64,000 bases of DNA from Anaerotalea alkaliphila. Its GTDB lineage: Bacteria > Bacillota > Clostridia > Lachnospirales > Vallitaleaceae. Location: NCBI RefSeq assembly GCF_010179735.1, contig NZ_JAAEEH010000001.1:1-64000 (forward strand), written 5' to 3'. Positions 26,802-34,725 of this stretch are shown piece after piece. The notes under the pieces were generated by a model. It was not told the DNA's origin. It searched no databases and saw only the letters and a program-made list of their open reading frames with translations. The position numbers were made by a program, and so were the translations under genes. Every line of letters starts with the position of its first letter. Position 1 is the stretch's first letter.

Positions 26802-26830
26802 TTGCAAATCCACTTGATAAACTTTATACT
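26802..26830 (+). promoter_or_regulatory. ftsZ promoter
   Basis: TTGCAA (26802-26807), exactly 17 bases, TATACT (26825-26830), about 50 bases before the TTG start of ftsZ and in an A+T-rich gap after divIB. Confidence 0.75.
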
Positions 26831-26882
26831 ATTCTAAAAGGTCAAATACAGACGTTGTCATGGCGTGCGAGGAGGATATAAA

Positions 26883-28049
26883 TTGTTGGAGATTAAGATG
26901 AACGAAGTGAACAATGCGGCCAAGATTGTGGTCGTTGGTGTGGGCGGAGGCGGCAACAACGCTGTCAACAGGATGATTGAGGACCAGCTGGACGGCGTGG
27001 AATTCCTGGCCGTGAACACGGATGCGCAAGCGCTGCACAGCTCCAAGGCCTCAAGAAAAATCCAAATCGGCGAGAAACTGACAAGGGGTCTGGGTGCCGG
27101 CGCAAAGCCTGAAGTGGGCTTGAAAGCGGCGGAAGAGAACAAGGAAGAACTGGAACAAATCATCAAGGGGAGCGACATGGTGTTCGTCACCGCCGGTATG
27201 GGCGGCGGCACCGGTACCGGCGCCGCCCCGGTCATTGCAGGCATCTCCAAGGAGATGGGGATCCTAACCGTGGGGGTTGTGACCAAGCCCTTCGATTTCG
27301 AAGGAAAGCAGCGGATGGAAAACGCGAACAGGGGAATTGCGGAGTTGAAACGTTCCGTCGACACACTGATCGTCATCCCCAACCAGAAGCTCCTGTCCGT
27401 CATCGACCGCCGCACGACCATGCGGGACGCGTTCAAGAAGGCGGATGAAGTGCTGCAGCAGGGGGTTCAGGGGATTTCCGACCTGATCTACACCCCGGGC
27501 ATCATCAATCTGGACTTCGCGGACGTGGCTACCGTCATGTCCAACAAAGGCGTGGCCCATATCGGCGTAGGCCGGGCCAAAGGCGAGAACAAGGCGGAGG
27601 AGGCCGCACGCCTGGCGATTTCCAGCCCGCTCCTGGAAACCACCATCACAGGGGCCAAGCACATGCTGATCAACATCAGCGGCGACAGCAACATGTCCAT
27701 GTTCGACGCCAATGACGCAATCCAGTTCATCCAGAAGGCGGCCGGCCAAAGTGCGAATGTGATTTACGGCCAAAGCATCGACGAAAGCCTGGAAGACGAG
27801 TTGATCGTCACCGTCATCGCCACCGGATTCGACGAGGTGGACCGCTACTACGACAACCTGGACCTCAGCGATCCGGCGGAAGTGCCGGTGCCCACAATCG
27901 AAGCGTCCGCATTGCAGAAGGAAGAGCAGGCGGCGCCGGAAGAGGAGGCGCAGGAAGTTCCGGATTCCAAGCAACAGTCTCCCCGGAAGGTCCAGGACGA
28001 TAGGGTCATTGAAATTCCCGAGTTCCTCCAGAAGAACAGGAGACGGTAG
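26883..28049 (+). CDS. ftsZ: cell division GTPase FtsZ
   Basis: A 388-residue tubulin homologue that polymerises with GTP into the Z ring at mid-cell. Motifs are [15 protein letters not shown], the tubulin signature [20 protein letters not shown]-like [11 protein letters not shown] and the C-terminal peptide [10 protein letters not shown] that binds FtsA, SepF or similar partners. The first TTG at 26883 gives MLEIKMNE, a common clostridial N-terminus, with GAGGAGG 7 bases before it; the upstream GTG at 26865 lies ahead of this site. ftsA is not next to it. nrdR follows 2 bases later. Confidence 0.97.
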   Translation: MLEIKMNEVNNAAKIVVVGVGGGGNNAVNRMIEDQLDGVEFLAVNTDAQALHSSKASRKIQIGEKLTRGLGAGAKPEVGLKAAEENKEELEQIIKGSDMVFVTAGMGGGTGTGAAPVIAGISKEMGILTVGVVTKPFDFEGKQRMENANRGIAELKRSVDTLIVIPNQKLLSVIDRRTTMRDAFKKADEVLQQGVQGISDLIYTPGIINLDFADVATVMSNKGVAHIGVGRAKGENKAEEAARLAISSPLLETTITGAKHMLINISGDSNMSMFDANDAIQFIQKAAGQSANVIYGQSIDESLEDELIVTVIATGFDEVDRYYDNLDLSDPAEVPVPTIEASALQKEEQAAPEEEAQEVPDSKQQSPRKVQDDRVIEIPEFLQKNRRR

Positions 28050-28051
28050 GT

Positions 28052-28516
28052 GTGAAGTGCCCGTTTTGTTCCAGCGAGGTGAGCAAGGTCATCGACTCCC
28101 GGCCTTCGGAGGAGAGCAACGCCATCAGGCGGAGAAGGCAGTGTGAAGGATGCGGACGGCGCTTCACCACCTACGAGACCATAGAGAGCACGCCGCTTCT
28201 GGTCATCAAGAAGGACGGGAGCAGGGAGCCCTACGCCAGGGATAAGGTGATGGCAGGCCTGATCCGCAGTTGCCACAAGAGGCCCGTGTCCATGGGCCAG
28301 ATCGAGCTGCTGGTGGATGACATCGAAACCAGCCTGTACAATTCCATGAAGCAGGAGGTGGACAGCAGCTACATCGGGGAACTGGTGATGGAAAAGCTGA
28401 AAACCACCGATGAAGTGGCCTATGTGCGGTTCGCTTCCATTTACAGGGAGTTCAAGGACATCAACACCTTCATGGACGAACTGAAGAAGATTTTGAAAGA
28501 GGACGGCAAGAAGTGA
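28052..28516 (+). CDS. nrdR: transcriptional repressor NrdR
   Basis: A 154-residue regulator of ribonucleotide reductase genes that senses ATP/dATP. The N-terminal zinc ribbon has CPFCSSEV (C3, C6) and [12 protein letters not shown] (two more Cys), followed by the ATP-cone domain beginning [20 protein letters not shown]. Length matches the family (about 150). The GTG start follows GGAGACGGTAGG. Pairing directly behind ftsZ with a 2-base gap suggests one transcript, which ends at the hairpin at 28526. Confidence 0.97.
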   Translation: MKCPFCSSEVSKVIDSRPSEESNAIRRRRQCEGCGRRFTTYETIESTPLLVIKKDGSREPYARDKVMAGLIRSCHKRPVSMGQIELLVDDIETSLYNSMKQEVDSSYIGELVMEKLKTTDEVAYVRFASIYREFKDINTFMDELKKILKEDGKK

Positions 28517-28525
28517 GGAATTCTG

Positions 28526-28561
28526 GGCCGGAATCCGGTGGAAGCCGGATTCCGGCCTTTT
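28526..28561 (+). terminator. intrinsic terminator after nrdR
   Basis: A perfect 13-bp stem, 28526-28538 with 28545-28557, 6-base loop, followed by TTTTC. Confidence 0.88.
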
Positions 28562-28581
28562 CGATGCGGCAGGAAAGAAGC

Positions 28582-28610
28582 TTGACAGGCGGGTGTCCAA
28601 CTGCTATAAT
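28582..28610 (+). promoter_or_regulatory. consensus promoter of the O-acetylhomoserine sulfhydrylase gene
   Basis: Perfect TTGACA (28582-28587), 17 bases, perfect TATAAT (28605-28610). The leader to the ATG at 28652 is only about 35 bases, too short for a SAM riboswitch. Confidence 0.88.
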
Positions 28611-28651
28611 ATATAAAACATATATTAATAGTTTGGAATAAGGAGGTTATT

Positions 28652-29944
28652 ATGGCGGAAAGACAGTACAAATTCGACACGCTCCAGCTGCATGCAGGGC
28701 AGAAGCCGGATCCGACCACAGGTTCCAGGGCGGTGCCCATCTACCAGACCACATCCTACAACTTCAGGGACTTCGAGCATGCGGAGAATCTCTTCGCACT
28801 GAAGGAAGCAGGGAACATCTACACCAGGATCATGAATCCCACCACCCAGGTGCTGGAAGAACGGGTGAACGCGCTGGAAGGCGGTGTGGGAGCGTTGGCT
28901 TTGGCTTCCGGCTCCGCCGCCATCACCTATGCGGTCATGAACCTGGCCACCGCCGGGGATGAGATCGTGGCCGCCAACACCCTGTACGGGGGCACGTTCA
29001 ACCTCCTGCAGAACACCCTTCCCCGCTATGGGATAAAGACGGTGTTCGTGGATTCCGATGATGTGGAGAATTTCCGCAAGGCGATCACCCCGAAGACCAA
29101 GGCCGTCTTTGTGGAGTCCATCGGAAATCCCAACGCCAACCTGGTCGACCTGGAAGCGGTGGCGGCCATCGCCCATGAGAACGGGCTGCCCCTCCTTGTG
29201 GACAACACCTTCGGGACCCCCTATCTGATCCAGCCCATCCGGTTCGGAGCGGATGTGGTGATCCATTCTGCGACGAAGTACATCGGCGGACATGGCACCT
29301 CCATCGGCGGGGTGGTTGTGGATGCCGGCAAATTCGACTGGACGGCGTCGGGCAGGTTCAAGGAGTTCACGGAGCCGGATCCTGGATACCACGGCATCGT
29401 CTACGGAAGGGACCTGGGAGCCGCCGCCTACATCCTGAAGATGCGCGTGCAGCTGCTCCGCGACATGGGGGCGGCCCTGAGCCCCTTCAACGCATTCCTG
29501 CTGCTCCAGGGGCTGGAGACACTGTCCCTCCGGGTGGAGCGGCATGTATCCAACGCCAAGAGGATAGCGGCCTATCTTGCGGAGCATCCCCAGGTGGAAT
29601 GGGTGAACTATCCGGGCCTTCCCGGGAACAGGTACAACGAACTGGCCGGCAGGTACTTCCCCAAAGGCCCCGGCGCCATCTTCACCTTCGGAATCAAGGG
29701 GGGGAGGGAAGCCGCCAAGACCTTCATCGACCACCTGCAGCTGTTTTCCCTGTTGGCGAATGTGGCGGACGCCAAGTCCCTTGTCATCCACCCTGCAAGC
29801 ACCACCCACCAGCAGCTTTCCCAGGAGGCCAAAGCCGCTTCGGGAGTGACGGAAGACCTGATCCGCCTTTCCATCGGCACGGAAGATCCGGAAGACCTGA
29901 TCCTGGATCTTGCAGAAGCGTTGGAGGCGGCAAAAAACAGTTGA
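28652..29944 (+). CDS. metY: O-acetylhomoserine sulfhydrylase (aminocarboxypropyltransferase)
   Basis: A 430-residue PLP enzyme of the Cys/Met metabolism family. Members of this length and pattern convert O-acetylhomoserine and sulfide (or methanethiol) to homocysteine (or methionine). The PLP lysine is in [12 protein letters not shown]; other family stretches are [43 protein letters not shown] and the C-terminal [11 protein letters not shown]. Cystathionine and methionine gamma-lyases are shorter (about 380-400), so sulfhydrylase is preferred. It has a consensus promoter and an AAGGAGG site and stands as a single-gene unit. Confidence 0.92.
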   Translation: MAERQYKFDTLQLHAGQKPDPTTGSRAVPIYQTTSYNFRDFEHAENLFALKEAGNIYTRIMNPTTQVLEERVNALEGGVGALALASGSAAITYAVMNLATAGDEIVAANTLYGGTFNLLQNTLPRYGIKTVFVDSDDVENFRKAITPKTKAVFVESIGNPNANLVDLEAVAAIAHENGLPLLVDNTFGTPYLIQPIRFGADVVIHSATKYIGGHGTSIGGVVVDAGKFDWTASGRFKEFTEPDPGYHGIVYGRDLGAAAYILKMRVQLLRDMGAALSPFNAFLLLQGLETLSLRVERHVSNAKRIAAYLAEHPQVEWVNYPGLPGNRYNELAGRYFPKGPGAIFTFGIKGGREAAKTFIDHLQLFSLLANVADAKSLVIHPASTTHQQLSQEAKAASGVTEDLIRLSIGTEDPEDLILDLAEALEAAKNS

Positions 29945-29968
29945 TTATGGCAACAACTGTGCTATAAT
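29941..29968 (+). promoter_or_regulatory. promoter of the yifB operon, overlapping the metY stop
   Basis: TTGATT (29941-29946), 16 bases, TATAAT (29963-29968). The -35 box includes the metY stop codon (29942-29944). Confidence 0.65.
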
Positions 29969-29995
29969 GGATAAAGAAGCTATAAATGAAGAAAT

Positions 29996-30025
29996 ACCAG
30001 ATGCTTATGCATCCGGTGTTTTTTT
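29996..30025 (+). terminator. short intrinsic terminator between metY and yifB
   Basis: ACCAGATGC (29996-30004) pairs with GCATCCGGT (30009-30017) with one mismatch and a TTAT loop, followed by GTTTTTTT. It lies after the yifB promoter, so it could end metY transcripts and also attenuate yifB. Confidence 0.6.
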
Positions 30026-30054
30026 ATGCCTGGAGATACGGAACAGGGGGAGCC

Positions 30055-31602
30055 ATGTATGTTGAGCTGTGCAGTGCGTCTGTATCGGGAATTGAGGGGA
30101 GGATCATCCGCATCGAGGTGGATGTGTCGGAAGGGTTTCCGCGCTTCGACCTCGTAGGCCTTCCGGACAGTTCCGTCCGGGAATCGGTGGAACGGGTGCG
30201 CACCGCCTTGCGTAACGGGGGATACGGTTTTCCCTACAAGAGGATAACCGTCAACCTGTCCCCCGCAGACCTTCGGAAGGTGGGGCCGGTCTACGACCTG
30301 CCCATCGCGTTGGGAATCCTGGCCTGCATGGGGAGGATTCCATTGGACAGGCTGCAGGAGGGGGTATTCCTGGGGGAGCTGTCCCTTTCTGGAGAGGTGC
30401 GGGCCATGCACGGGGTGCTTCCCATGGCCATGGAAGCGCAAAGGAGCGGTTTCAAGGCCTGCTACGTGCCCCTGGAGAACGCAGGGGAAGGGATGGTGCT
30501 CCAAGGGGTGCGCATGGTAGGGGTCCGGAACTTGGGGGAAGCGGTGGACCTGTTGACAGGAGGGAAGCCGCCGCGGATCCGGAATGGGAAAGGGAAGCCA
30601 AAGGATCCCGGGCACTTTCCGGACATGGGGGAGGTCCGCGGACAGCCTGTGGTGAAAAGGGCCCTTGAGATCGCTGCCGCGGGAGGCCACAACCTGCTCC
30701 TGGTGGGGCCGCCGGGATCGGGGAAGAGCATGCTGGCGGAGCGGATGGGGACCATACTGCCCGTTCCCAGCCTGGAGGAGCGGATGGAACTCACCAGGAT
30801 CTACAGTGTGGCCGGAAAGCTGGAAGAGGCCGGCGTCCTGGTGTCCAGAAGGCCCTTCCGCGCGCCCCACCAGAACATCTCCGCGGCCGCCCTGCTGGGA
30901 GGGGGCCGGGGAGCGAAACTGGGGGAAATCACCTTGGCCCACCAAGGGGTCCTTTTCCTGGACGAGTTGCCGGAGTTCAGGAGGGATGTGCTGGAGTCCC
31001 TCCGGCAACCCATGGAGAAAGGGGCGGTCACCATCAGCAGGGTCGGGGCGGTGCACAGCTATCCCTCCCGGTTCCTGCTGGTGGCCGCCATGAATCCCTG
31101 CGCCTGCGGATATTATCCGGACCTTAAAAAATGCGGCTGCAGCTTGGGAGAGGTGGAACGGTACCAGAAGCGGATCAGCGGCCCGTTCCTGGACAGGATC
31201 GACATGGTGGTGGAGGTGCGGCCGCTGACCTTCGAGGAACTGGCCCGGGGGAACGGGGGAGAAACATCGGCGCAGGTCAGGGAGCGGGTGGTGCAGGCCC
31301 GCCACCGGCAACAGGTGCGCAACGGGGTCGGGCAGGAGCGCACCAACGGAGCCCTGGAGGCGGAGCAGGTGCAGAAGCATTGCCTGCTGGAGGCGGCCGC
31401 GGGGCGGCTGCTGGAGAAGGCCTTCGCGATGCACGGCATGAGCGCCAGGGCCTACCACAAGGTGCTCAAGGTCGCCCGCACCATCGCAGACCTGGATGGC
31501 GCGGACGCCATCGGGGAAAGGCATGTGGCGGAAGCGGTGCAGTACCGGAGCCTGGACAGGAACTGCTGGGCCAAGGGACATGTGGACATGGAAGAAAGAT
31601 GA
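30055..31602 (+). CDS. yifB: YifB/ComM-family Mg-chelatase-like AAA+ ATPase
   Basis: A 515-residue AAA+ protein. ComM homologues act as helicases that extend heteroduplex during natural transformation. The N-terminal domain (about 1-170) has the YVELCSASVSGIEG start and the SVRESVERVRTAL segment. The ATPase part has Walker A GPPGSGKSML near residue 220 and FLDELPEF as Walker B, with AMNPCACGYY and a C-terminal Mg-chelatase-like domain. The ATG at 30055 follows GGGGGAGCC; an upstream in-frame ATG (29986) lies within the terminator. dprA four genes on supports a DNA-uptake theme. Confidence 0.95.
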   Translation: MYVELCSASVSGIEGRIIRIEVDVSEGFPRFDLVGLPDSSVRESVERVRTALRNGGYGFPYKRITVNLSPADLRKVGPVYDLPIALGILACMGRIPLDRLQEGVFLGELSLSGEVRAMHGVLPMAMEAQRSGFKACYVPLENAGEGMVLQGVRMVGVRNLGEAVDLLTGGKPPRIRNGKGKPKDPGHFPDMGEVRGQPVVKRALEIAAAGGHNLLLVGPPGSGKSMLAERMGTILPVPSLEERMELTRIYSVAGKLEEAGVLVSRRPFRAPHQNISAAALLGGGRGAKLGEITLAHQGVLFLDELPEFRRDVLESLRQPMEKGAVTISRVGAVHSYPSRFLLVAAMNPCACGYYPDLKKCGCSLGEVERYQKRISGPFLDRIDMVVEVRPLTFEELARGNGGETSAQVRERVVQARHRQQVRNGVGQERTNGALEAEQVQKHCLLEAAAGRLLEKAFAMHGMSARAYHKVLKVARTIADLDGADAIGERHVAEAVQYRSLDRNCWAKGHVDMEER

Positions 31603-31622
31603 GCGGAAAGGTGGAGGACGGG

Positions 31623-32312
31623 ATGGGTTGGAACAGGAGTCAATGGAAGGCGCTGGCCATGGGGGCCATGTTTTTGGATCATGTGGGGGCGGTGCTGCTG
31701 CCCCAGTTCATCGTCCTGCGTCTGATCGGCAGGATCACCTTTCCCATCATCGCCTTTTTCATCGCCGAAGGGGCCTGCCATACCCGGAACCCATGGAAAT
31801 ACGCCCGCAGGCTGGGGTTGTTCGCGCTGGTTTCGGAAATCCCTTTTGACTGGTATTTCTTCGGGACGGTTTTCCACCCTTCCTACCAGAACGTGTTCTT
31901 CACCCTGCTCCTGGGCCTTTTGGCCATCCTGGGATGGAGCAGGGGAAAAGGCCCGGCACGGCAGCTGTGGCCTCTGCTGGCCATGGGGTGCGCGGAACTC
32001 TTCCGGACAGACTACGGCGGGTTCGGGGTGCTGGCCATTTTCCTGCTGCACCTTTTCAGGGGGGTGCCCTTGCGGCAGGCGGGGGCCTATCTGGGGACCA
32101 TGCTGCTGATGGACCTGCGGAGCCTTGTGGACTATGGGAATTTCGGAATCCAGTTCTTTTCCACCGTAGGTCTTGTACCCCTCCTTTCCTACAAGGGGGT
32201 GCGGGAGAGGAAGGAAACGGGAGCCTTCGGCAAGTACGCCTTCTATGTGTTCTATCCGGGACACCTGCTGCTGCTTGCCTTGGTGGACAGGATGGGTCGG
32301 CTGCATCTTTGA
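31623..32312 (+). CDS. TraX-family membrane protein
   Basis: A 229-residue polytopic protein with about seven hydrophobic helices. The N-terminal WKALAMGAMFLDHVGAV, RLIGRITFPIIAFFIAEG and the paired YARRLGLFALVSEIPFD match the TraX family, named for an F-pilin N-acetylase. Chromosomal relatives are presumed acyltransferases of unknown substrate. The ATG at 31623 follows GGTGGAGG by 5 bases; an ATG at 31599 overlapping the yifB stop is an alternative. The stop codon shares a base with an in-frame ATG of the next gene (TGATG). Its place between yifB and alr does not reveal a substrate. Confidence 0.82.
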   Translation: MGWNRSQWKALAMGAMFLDHVGAVLLPQFIVLRLIGRITFPIIAFFIAEGACHTRNPWKYARRLGLFALVSEIPFDWYFFGTVFHPSYQNVFFTLLLGLLAILGWSRGKGPARQLWPLLAMGCAELFRTDYGGFGVLAIFLLHLFRGVPLRQAGAYLGTMLLMDLRSLVDYGNFGIQFFSTVGLVPLLSYKGVRERKETGAFGKYAFYVFYPGHLLLLALVDRMGRLHL

Positions 32313-32330
32313 TGAGGGAAAGGAGGAGCC

Positions 32331-32369
32331 ATGGCACAGCGCCATGGCCGAACAGGATGGAAATCGTAG
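32331..32369 (+). CDS. 12-codon mini-ORF with strong ribosome site overlapping alr start
   Basis: ATG at 32331 follows a strong GGAAAGGAGGAG site and encodes 12 residues (MAQRHGRTGWKS) before TAG at 32367. Its end overlaps the alr ATG at 32357 in another frame. The peptide resembles nothing known. It may serve translational coupling or reinitiation for alr, which lacks a good site of its own. Confidence 0.35.
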   Translation: MAQRHGRTGWKS

Positions 32370-33469
32370 TGGATTTGGACAGGATTGGAGAAAATGTGGA
32401 GGTGCTTAGAAAGCATCTGAAAGACCCGGGCACCCGGTTCATGGCGGTCGTGAAATGCGATGCCTACGGGCATGGGATGGTTCCCGTGGCCCGGGCGGTC
32501 CAGGACAGGGTGGATTGTTTCGGCGTGGGGACTTTGGAAGAGGGGGTTGCCCTGCGGCAGGCTGGAATCGTCAAACCCGTGCTGGTGCTGGGGCCGGTGG
32601 AGGATTACCGCACCCTGCAGGGTGCGGGCCTCCAGGCCACCATCGGCTCCTGGAGCGCTTTGGAGCTGCTGGAATCCCAGCTGGAAGGCGCGGATGCTCC
32701 GCTGGAGGTCCATCTGAAGGTGGACACGGGCATGCACAGGTTCGGGTTCCAGCCCCGGGAGATGGAAAAGGTGCTGGAAGCCGTGGGGAGGCAGCCGAAA
32801 GTCCAGGTCAGAGGCGTCTACTCCCATTTCGGCGGGACTTTTCCCAAGGGGGAAGCCAGGGTCCGCCGGCAGTTTGCGGTCTTTTCCGAGGTGGAAGCCC
32901 GATGGCGGAAGGAGCTGGAGGAAGGGGTGCTTTTCCACATGGCCAACAGTGAAAACGCGTTGGATTTTCCGGCATCCCAGCTGGACATGGTGCGCATCGG
33001 AAACGGCCTCTTCGGACCCTGCAACAGCAGGACCAGGGCAGGGCTTTCCAAAGCGGCCCGGGTCTACGGAAGGATTGTAGGCTTCCAGACGGTGGAGGCG
33101 GGGGAATGTGCGGGATATGGACTTTCCTACAGGGTCAAGCGCCCCACCACCCTGGCGGTCCTGGATGGGGGGATTTATGAAGGCGTGGGACTGGAAAGGG
33201 GAACCGAAGGAGTGTCCGGTCTTCCGGGACTTGTGCAGTCCTTGAAGAAGGTCCTGCGGAAGCTGTTGGGCCGGACGAACCTGGTGGGAGGCAAGGAAGG
33301 GCTCCGGGTGGCAGGTCCCGTCCAAATGCAGTTCACCCTGGTGGACCTGGGGCTTCCGGAGGAAAAGGCCTTCCGGCGGTTCAAATTGGGGGATGCGGTG
33401 GAAATACGCCAAGCCCCCCTGTACCTGAAGGAATCGGTGCGACGCATCTACAGCAAGGAGGAAGAGTGA
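32357..33469 (+). CDS. alr: alanine racemase (divergent C-terminal domain)
   Basis: A 370-residue fold-type III PLP enzyme predicted to interconvert L- and D-alanine for peptidoglycan. The PLP lysine is K33 in VVKCDAYGHG (more often VVKANAYGHG). HLKVDTGMHRFGF, GVYSHFGG, VRIGNGLFG and AGYGLSYR follow at the usual places. The C-terminal domain is unusual: the normal SMD/CMD active-site segment reads VQMQFTLVDL, and the end is shortened to APLYLKESVRRIY. The start is uncertain: ATG 32357 has a poor ribosome site, while ATG 32312 overlaps the traX-like stop and would add 15 residues. A FemX-like gene directly follows. A different amino-acid racemase activity is possible. Confidence 0.82.
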   Translation: MEIVVDLDRIGENVEVLRKHLKDPGTRFMAVVKCDAYGHGMVPVARAVQDRVDCFGVGTLEEGVALRQAGIVKPVLVLGPVEDYRTLQGAGLQATIGSWSALELLESQLEGADAPLEVHLKVDTGMHRFGFQPREMEKVLEAVGRQPKVQVRGVYSHFGGTFPKGEARVRRQFAVFSEVEARWRKELEEGVLFHMANSENALDFPASQLDMVRIGNGLFGPCNSRTRAGLSKAARVYGRIVGFQTVEAGECAGYGLSYRVKRPTTLAVLDGGIYEGVGLERGTEGVSGLPGLVQSLKKVLRKLLGRTNLVGGKEGLRVAGPVQMQFTLVDLGLPEEKAFRRFKLGDAVEIRQAPLYLKESVRRIYSKEEE

Positions 33470-34704
33470 TGATGGAATTCATGGAAAATCTGGACCCGGT
33501 ACGGTTCGCCCGTTTCAACGAAACACACCCCATGGGAGAGGCGCTGCAGTCGGAGGAATGGGGGCGCCTGAAAAGCAAGGGGGAATGGAGCCATGAGCTT
33601 GTGGGGATGACCAGGCAGGGGGAAATGGCCGCAGCCGCCATGCTGCTGCGCAGAAAGCTGCCGGTTCCGGGCAAGAGCATCCTCTACTCCCCCCGGGGAT
33701 TCGTTCTGGATTACAGCGACCACGGTCTGGTGCGGAACTTCACCCAGGCCGTGCGGAAATACGCCCAGAAGACAGGCGCCATCCTTGTGAAAATCGACCC
33801 GGCGGTCCCCTACCGGCAGCATGACATCGACGGGAACCTGGTGGAGGGCGGCCTGGACAACACACCGCTGGTGGAGTTCCTGAAGAGCCTGGGATACATC
33901 CACAAAGGGACCAAGCTGGACTTCGACGGTGTCCAGCCCCGTTTCGTGTTCCAGTTGGACATACGGAAGGGCAAGGAGGAGCTTCTGGCCAGTTTCCACC
34001 ACAAGACCAGGTACAACATTAAGCTGGCGGAGAAGAAGGGCATAGAAATCCATGAAGGAAACCGGGAAGACCTGGTGGAATTCGAGAGGATCATGCGGGT
34101 GACGGGAGAGAGGGACAGTTTCCTCACCCGGCCGCTGTGGTATTTCCAGGACATGTACGACATCCTGGTGCCTGCGGGGAAGATGAAGCTCTACATGGCC
34201 CGGTACAACATCAGGAAGGCGCTGAAGACGCTGGAGGAGGAGCTGGAGGCCATGCGGCGCAAGACCAAGGTGGATCCACAGGCGCTGGAGAAGCTGGAGG
34301 CCCAGAAGGCGGAGGTGGAGGCCCAGCTGGCCCAGCATCCGGACGGTGTCGTTGTCTCCGGAACCATCCTGCTGGTGAACGGAAAGACGGCGTGGTACCT
34401 GTATGGAGCCAGCGACAACCTCTACAGGAACCTGATGCCCAACTACCTGATCCAGTGGAAGATGATCCAGGACGCCATGGATTTGGGATGCACCTTGTAC
34501 GATTTTCGGGGGATTTCGGGAGACCTGGACCCGAACAACCATCTCTACGGCCTCTACCGCTTCAAGCGGGGGTTCAACGGGGAGTTCGTGGAATACATAG
34601 GCGAATTCGACCTTCCGGTGTCCAAGACGTGGTACCGGATTTGGGAAATAGGCGTGCCCATGGTGCAGGCAGGGGTCCGCAAGTTGAAGAGGCTCGGAAG
34701 ATAG
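33469..34704 (+). CDS. FemABX-type aminoacyl/peptidyl transferase
   Basis: A 411-residue GNAT-fold protein of the FemABX/MurM family, which adds amino acids from aminoacyl-tRNA to the peptide stem of lipid II or to similar acceptors. Landmarks are SEEWGRLKSKGEW, SPRGFVLDY, FHHKTRYNIKLAEKKG and the C-terminal GLYRFKRGFNGEFVEYIGEFDLP. A coiled-coil insert at about residues 246-291 is the tRNA-binding-arm type seen in FemA. The ATG at 33469 follows AAGGAGG by 7 bases and overlaps the alr stop. Since MurE predicts DAP-type wall, which usually lacks interpeptide bridges, the acceptor could be something else. Neighbouring alr supports a wall role. Confidence 0.88.
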   Translation: MMEFMENLDPVRFARFNETHPMGEALQSEEWGRLKSKGEWSHELVGMTRQGEMAAAAMLLRRKLPVPGKSILYSPRGFVLDYSDHGLVRNFTQAVRKYAQKTGAILVKIDPAVPYRQHDIDGNLVEGGLDNTPLVEFLKSLGYIHKGTKLDFDGVQPRFVFQLDIRKGKEELLASFHHKTRYNIKLAEKKGIEIHEGNREDLVEFERIMRVTGERDSFLTRPLWYFQDMYDILVPAGKMKLYMARYNIRKALKTLEEELEAMRRKTKVDPQALEKLEAQKAEVEAQLAQHPDGVVVSGTILLVNGKTAWYLYGASDNLYRNLMPNYLIQWKMIQDAMDLGCTLYDFRGISGDLDPNNHLYGLYRFKRGFNGEFVEYIGEFDLPVSKTWYRIWEIGVPMVQAGVRKLKRLGR

Positions 34705-34725
34705 CCGGAAGGCACGGGGGGCAAG

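Noticed and set aside
28611-28651. SAM or T-box riboswitch before the sulfhydrylase gene
   Set aside because: The leader is only about 35 bases, too short for any known aptamer of these classes.
31131-31622. N-terminal extension of the TraX-like frame through yifB
   Set aside because: It is out of phase with yifB, low in complexity and lacks a start signal; homology begins only after 31599-31623.
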